The notes beneath the pieces were generated by a model. The model did no database searches, was not told the origin of the DNA, and saw only the letters and a program-made list of their open reading frames with translations. Both the position numbers and the translations under genes were made by a program. Shown one piece after another: positions 61,292-64,000 of a DNA stretch of 64,000 bases (position 1 is the stretch's first letter; each line of letters begins with the position of its first letter). This DNA is from UBA1240 sp045599185 (GTDB taxonomy: Bacteria; Spirochaetota; Spirochaetia; Treponematales; Treponemataceae). Location of the stretch: assembly GCA_045599185.1 (NCBI GenBank), contig JAZRVO010000027.1, positions 1 through 64,000 of the forward strand, written 5' to 3'.

Positions 61292-62167
61292 CTAATAAAT
61301 ATCTGCAATAAGGTTGAAAGTTTCGTTAATATTTATCTGGTTTTTGTCGGCAAGCATTTCGCCTAAAAATGGCAGAATATTCGCCATTTCTTCGTTAAAG
61401 TGCCATGGTGCATTGATTACCGCCATGCCGCTGCCATAAAGGCCGGTTTCGTTTTCAGGGCTTTCTATCAAAAGTTCCGCCTGTACAAAATTGCTCTGAC
61501 TTTCTGCAGCAATTTCGCGCAGCCCGCTTTTCAGCATGGAAAGTTCTGTCTGCCGGTGCTTTAAAAGCGGATACCACAGGCACAAAATGCCCACGTTCCA
61601 CCGCTTGTGGGCAAGTTCCAGTGCGCTGAGTACATTGGTGTAATCGCTGTCGATTTCGTAGCTTGGATCCATTAAAAGCAGGCCGCGCTTAACCTGCGGC
61701 GGCGTAATTGCCTTTATTGCTTCAAAAGAATTCTGATGAAGAATCGTGGCATTTGCGCCAGTTTCTTCCATATTATTGCGTAAAATTTCTACTTCGTTGT
61801 TGTGCATTTCCAAAAGAACAAGCCTGTCGCCGCTTCGTAAATGTTTCTGCATAATAACGGGCGAACCTGCATAGCTGTTCTGCCTGTAAAAATCCTGACA
61901 AATGCTGATGTATTTTTCCATTTCCGGCGGAAAGGAAGCCGGATTTTTTCTGTAGGCATCCAAAAGGCGGATAATGCCTTTCTGGTTTTCACCTGTTTTA
62001 AGTGCCCATTCGCTGTCCAGCTGGTAAAGGCCTGCGCCTGCGTGGGTATCAATCAAAGTAAAGGGTTTGTCTTTTTTTTGCAGGCTTTGCAGAATAAGGC
62101 ATAAAGCTGCGTGTTTCAAAATATCGGCATGGTTGCCGGCGTGAAATGCGTGACGGTAACTTAACAT
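61292..62167 (-). CDS. rlmJ: 23S rRNA (adenine-2030-N6)-methyltransferase RlmJ
   Basis: This 291-residue protein starts with LSYRHAFHAGNHADILKHA, the RlmJ N-terminus. Further blocks are IDTHAGAGLY (S-adenosylmethionine binding), GSPVIMQKHLR and LLLMDPSYEID with the catalytic Asp-Pro block (DPSY in place of DPPY), then GSGMAVINAPWHF. It methylates A2030 of 23S rRNA in the assembling large subunit. Length fits the family (about 280). There is no ribosome binding site; an extended -10 ends 6 nt before the ATG. Confidence 0.95.
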   Translation of the reverse strand: MLSYRHAFHAGNHADILKHAALCLILQSLQKKDKPFTLIDTHAGAGLYQLDSEWALKTGENQKGIIRLLDAYRKNPASFPPEMEKYISICQDFYRQNSYAGSPVIMQKHLRSGDRLVLLEMHNNEVEILRNNMEETGANATILHQNSFEAIKAITPPQVKRGLLLMDPSYEIDSDYTNVLSALELAHKRWNVGILCLWYPLLKHRQTELSMLKSGLREIAAESQSNFVQAELLIESPENETGLYGSGMAVINAPWHFNEEMANILPFLGEMLADKNQININETFNLIADIY

Positions 62168-62173
62168 TTTTGC

Positions 62174-62202
62174 AGTTTAGCATATTTTAGGTTTTTCTTT
62201 AA
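62174..62202 (-). promoter_or_regulatory. Candidate leaderless promoter for rlmJ
   Basis: Minus strand TTAAAG (62197-62202), 17 bp, TAAACT (62174-62179) preceded by TGC (extended -10), then 6 nt to the ATG at 62167. There is no Shine-Dalgarno sequence. Confidence 0.5.
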
Positions 62203-62303
62203 GGCAAAAAGCGGTTATATTTCAGCCTTGCACCTAAATGCTGAAAAAGTTATAAAATGCGGCTTCTTTTGAAGGATGGTGGCGTGGTAGCAGGTGCAGG
62301 CAC

Positions 62304-62354
62304 AAAAAAAAGGTGAAAAAAATCGGCTGCTTTTTCGTTTTTTTCACCTTTTTT
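62304..62354 (-). terminator. Terminator after the last chemoreceptor gene
   Basis: AAAAAAGGTGAAAAAAA pairs perfectly with TTTTTTTCACCTTTTTT. On the minus strand it follows the gene at 62377 by about 23 bp. Confidence 0.85.
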
Positions 62355-62376
62355 AAAATAAAACAGAAAAAAAACT

Positions 62377-64000
62377 TTATTTCATCATAAGGGTCAGCTG
62401 GTCGGCGGTTTTTTCTGCCGAAGCGGCCAAACCTTTTAGCTGTTCAACCTGAAGAGACAAAGCCTCGTTGCTTTTGTAAATAGAATCCGCTGCTTCTTCA
62501 ACCGTTGCCGAAACCTGCCTTAAAGCCTGCATACCGTCCTTTACTTTTTCAGAATATTCGGTCTGGTTTTGGGCACTTTGGCGCATCTGGTTTGCATAGC
62601 CAGCCACGGTTTTAGATTCTTCGGCAATTTTATAGCCTTCCTGCTGTTTTTCGCTCATCTGTTCAGCTGAATTTTTAACCTGTTCTGCCGTTACGTTAGA
62701 TTCTTCCTTAATTTTGGTAAGGGAACTGTTAACCAGCTTGCACAAACCAACGCCTTCGCCAATGGCCTGGGCAACTTCGGTAACAATTTCGGCAATTTTA
62801 GACGACTGCTGGCTGCTTGCACTGGCAAGGTTTTTAATTTCGTTTGCAACAACGCTAAAGCCTTTGCCTGCTTCGCCAGCGTGGGCAGCTTCAATTGAAG
62901 CATTCATTGCCAGAAGGTTGGTACGTTCTGCAAAATCGTCAAGCACGCCGGTAATTTTCAAAATTTCCTGCGAAGATTCCTGCACTTTCTGCATTGAAGT
63001 AGAAAGTTTCTGCATGTTTTCTACGCCTGCATTGGAAATTCCGTTCAGCTGCTGGGCAAAAATTGCGGCCCCGTTAATGCCCTTGTTTACTTCGTCCAAA
63101 CTGTGGATAAGTTCAAAGGTGCGGGTTGCGCTTTGGCTTATGCTTTCGGCTTCGTTTTGAAGTTCTTTCTGGGAAGAAATAAGCGAATCTACCAGACTGC
63201 TGATTACGTTTGCTGCGTCGTTAAGGGTGCTTTTCTGCTGGTTGATTGCCCCGGCAATGCCTTTGGAATCTGCAATGGTTTTTTCTGAACCGGCGGAAAG
63301 CTGAATAACTGATTCGTTCAAGTTAGCGGCAATTTTTGAAGTATCGCCTGCAAGGCTTTTTGCATTTTCAAAAATTGTGCTTAATTTTTCGTGCTGGCTT
63401 GCGGTTTGGTCAATAAGTTTTTCAAATTCTCGCTGGGTACGGGCTGCACGCATTGCAAGGGCAACAAAAATCGAAATGTCAAGAATAAAGAAAGCATAGC
63501 CTTGCAGCCACACAAAGGTATCTTTTCCGCTTACCTGCACAATTATGTCGTGGCCGGCAAGTCCAAAAGAAGCGGCAATTCCAACAAGAATCGGCACAAT
63601 TTCCTTTTCGTTCCGTCTTAAAGCCTTTACAAGCAGAATAAGGCCGTAAATCAAAGTAACAACTGCCGGCAAAAGACAAATGTTGAATACCGTAACGGCC
63701 ATATGGGAATTATTTACGGTTAAAATGTAGGCAATTCCAATAAGCACGTCTATTGCGTAAATTGTGGCGCGCATAATTTTGTTTACCTTGCCGGTTGTGT
63801 ATGTTTTAAGGAACATTAGCAGAAACAGCAGCGAAACCGGAAGGCAGGTGCGCGCGATAGGGCGCAGAATGCTGATTGGAAGAATTTCACTTTCCGTGCC
63901 CATTTCGTAAAAGTAAACGGAAACGAAAATGGTAGAAAGTGCGTACATTAAATAGTAATAAGCCTTTTTGTTGCCCAAATACTGGGCAAGTGAATAAAAG
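62377..64000 (-). CDS. Methyl-accepting chemotaxis protein with multi-helix membrane domain (5' end outside window)
   Basis: The frame is open through base 64000 (reading FYSLAQYLGNKKAYYYLMYA), so the gene starts beyond the window; an internal TTG at 63978 is not a convincing start. The visible part has about six membrane helices (up to about residue 180 of this part), a 7TMR-DISM-like arrangement. There follows a methyl-accepting signalling domain with the tip AMNASIEAAHAGEAGKGFSV and ending LKGLAASAEKTADQL. No periplasmic Cache or HAMP region is seen in this part. A sensor domain may lie upstream. Confidence is high for MCP, lower for the sensor type. Confidence 0.88.
   Translation of the reverse strand, partial: FYSLAQYLGNKKAYYYLMYALSTIFVSVYFYEMGTESEILPISILRPIARTCLPVSLLFLLMFLKTYTTGKVNKIMRATIYAIDVLIGIAYILTVNNSHMAVTVFNICLLPAVVTLIYGLILLVKALRRNEKEIVPILVGIAASFGLAGHDIIVQVSGKDTFVWLQGYAFFILDISIFVALAMRAARTQREFEKLIDQTASQHEKLSTIFENAKSLAGDTSKIAANLNESVIQLSAGSEKTIADSKGIAGAINQQKSTLNDAANVISSLVDSLISSQKELQNEAESISQSATRTFELIHSLDEVNKGINGAAIFAQQLNGISNAGVENMQKLSTSMQKVQESSQEILKITGVLDDFAERTNLLAMNASIEAAHAGEAGKGFSVVANEIKNLASASSQQSSKIAEIVTEVAQAIGEGVGLCKLVNSSLTKIKEESNVTAEQVKNSAEQMSEKQQEGYKIAEESKTVAGYANQMRQSAQNQTEYSEKVKDGMQALRQVSATVEEAADSIYKSNEALSLQVEQLKGLAASAEKTADQLTLMMK

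Noticed and set aside
1..64000. tRNA, rRNA, prophage or insertion sequence
   Set aside because: No cloverleaf-like sequence, rRNA core sequence, phage structural gene or complete transposase with terminal repeats was recognised by reading. The Rpn-like gene at the left edge is only distantly transposase-like.

Overview
The window reads as a gene-dense chromosomal segment of a spirochaete, most likely a host-associated (rumen or gut) anaerobic Treponema. This is inferred from the proteins: two methyl-accepting chemotaxis receptors, a relaxed lipobox, a moxR-bat operon, phosphotransacetylase-pathway acetate kinase with GTP-type PEP carboxykinase, and carbohydrate-active enzymes (a GH5 cellulase with three CBM2-like modules, and a CE7 acetyl esterase). 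No rRNA, tRNA, CRISPR array, prophage or insertion sequence was recognised. Genes run off both ends: an Rpn-family nuclease/transposase-like gene on the left and a chemotaxis receptor on the right.

Layout. 1-5.3 kb: Rpn-like gene, then a TrpP-like ECF transporter set (S component, double-ATPase EcfA, EcfT) on the minus strand and lrgAB on the plus strand. 5.6-20.9 kb: a cation/proton antiporter fused to a PTS EIIA domain, Tex, acetyl esterase, purine nucleoside phosphorylase, a sirtuin, a LysM lipoprotein, an SPFH protein, an SLC13-type permease, an M29 aminopeptidase and an acyltransferase. 21-33.9 kb: TraX-like protein, a GGDEF protein with two periplasmic binding domains, an XRE/DUF2975 pair, thioredoxin and an unusual thioredoxin reductase, the GH5 cellulase, acetate kinase, a TRIC-type channel and a DJ-1 protein. 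34-39 kb: a double-receiver regulator, a soluble hybrid kinase and a PHP phosphatase. 39-48 kb: divergent dksA/infA, a DnaJ-like membrane protein, Smr, and a six-gene moxR-bat operon. 48-64 kb: aminotransferase, solute-binding protein, second TraX, pckG, ilvE, ychF, an EEP-family protein, a phosphopantetheinyl transferase, an MCP, rlmJ and the truncated MCP.

Metabolism. AckA and PckG fit a fermentative acetate/succinate lifestyle. The GH5 and CE7 enzymes fit plant-fibre use. The thioredoxin reductase lacks the usual NADPH motifs, which would fit a ferredoxin-rich anaerobe.

Most notable non-coding signals. (1) An intergenic repeat family (A, seven copies) with conserved stems and divergent loops. 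(2) A second family (B, five copies plus one nested in a family A copy) built on a short palindrome with a TTTTGC/GCAAAA core. (3) A recurring promoter layout in genes that lack a Shine-Dalgarno sequence, where the -10 box sits 6-9 nt before the start codon; this predicts leaderless or near-leaderless mRNAs. (4) Divergent infA/dksA promoters whose -10 boxes overlap. (5) A 95-bp AT-rich array of four alternating inverted units after the cellulase gene.
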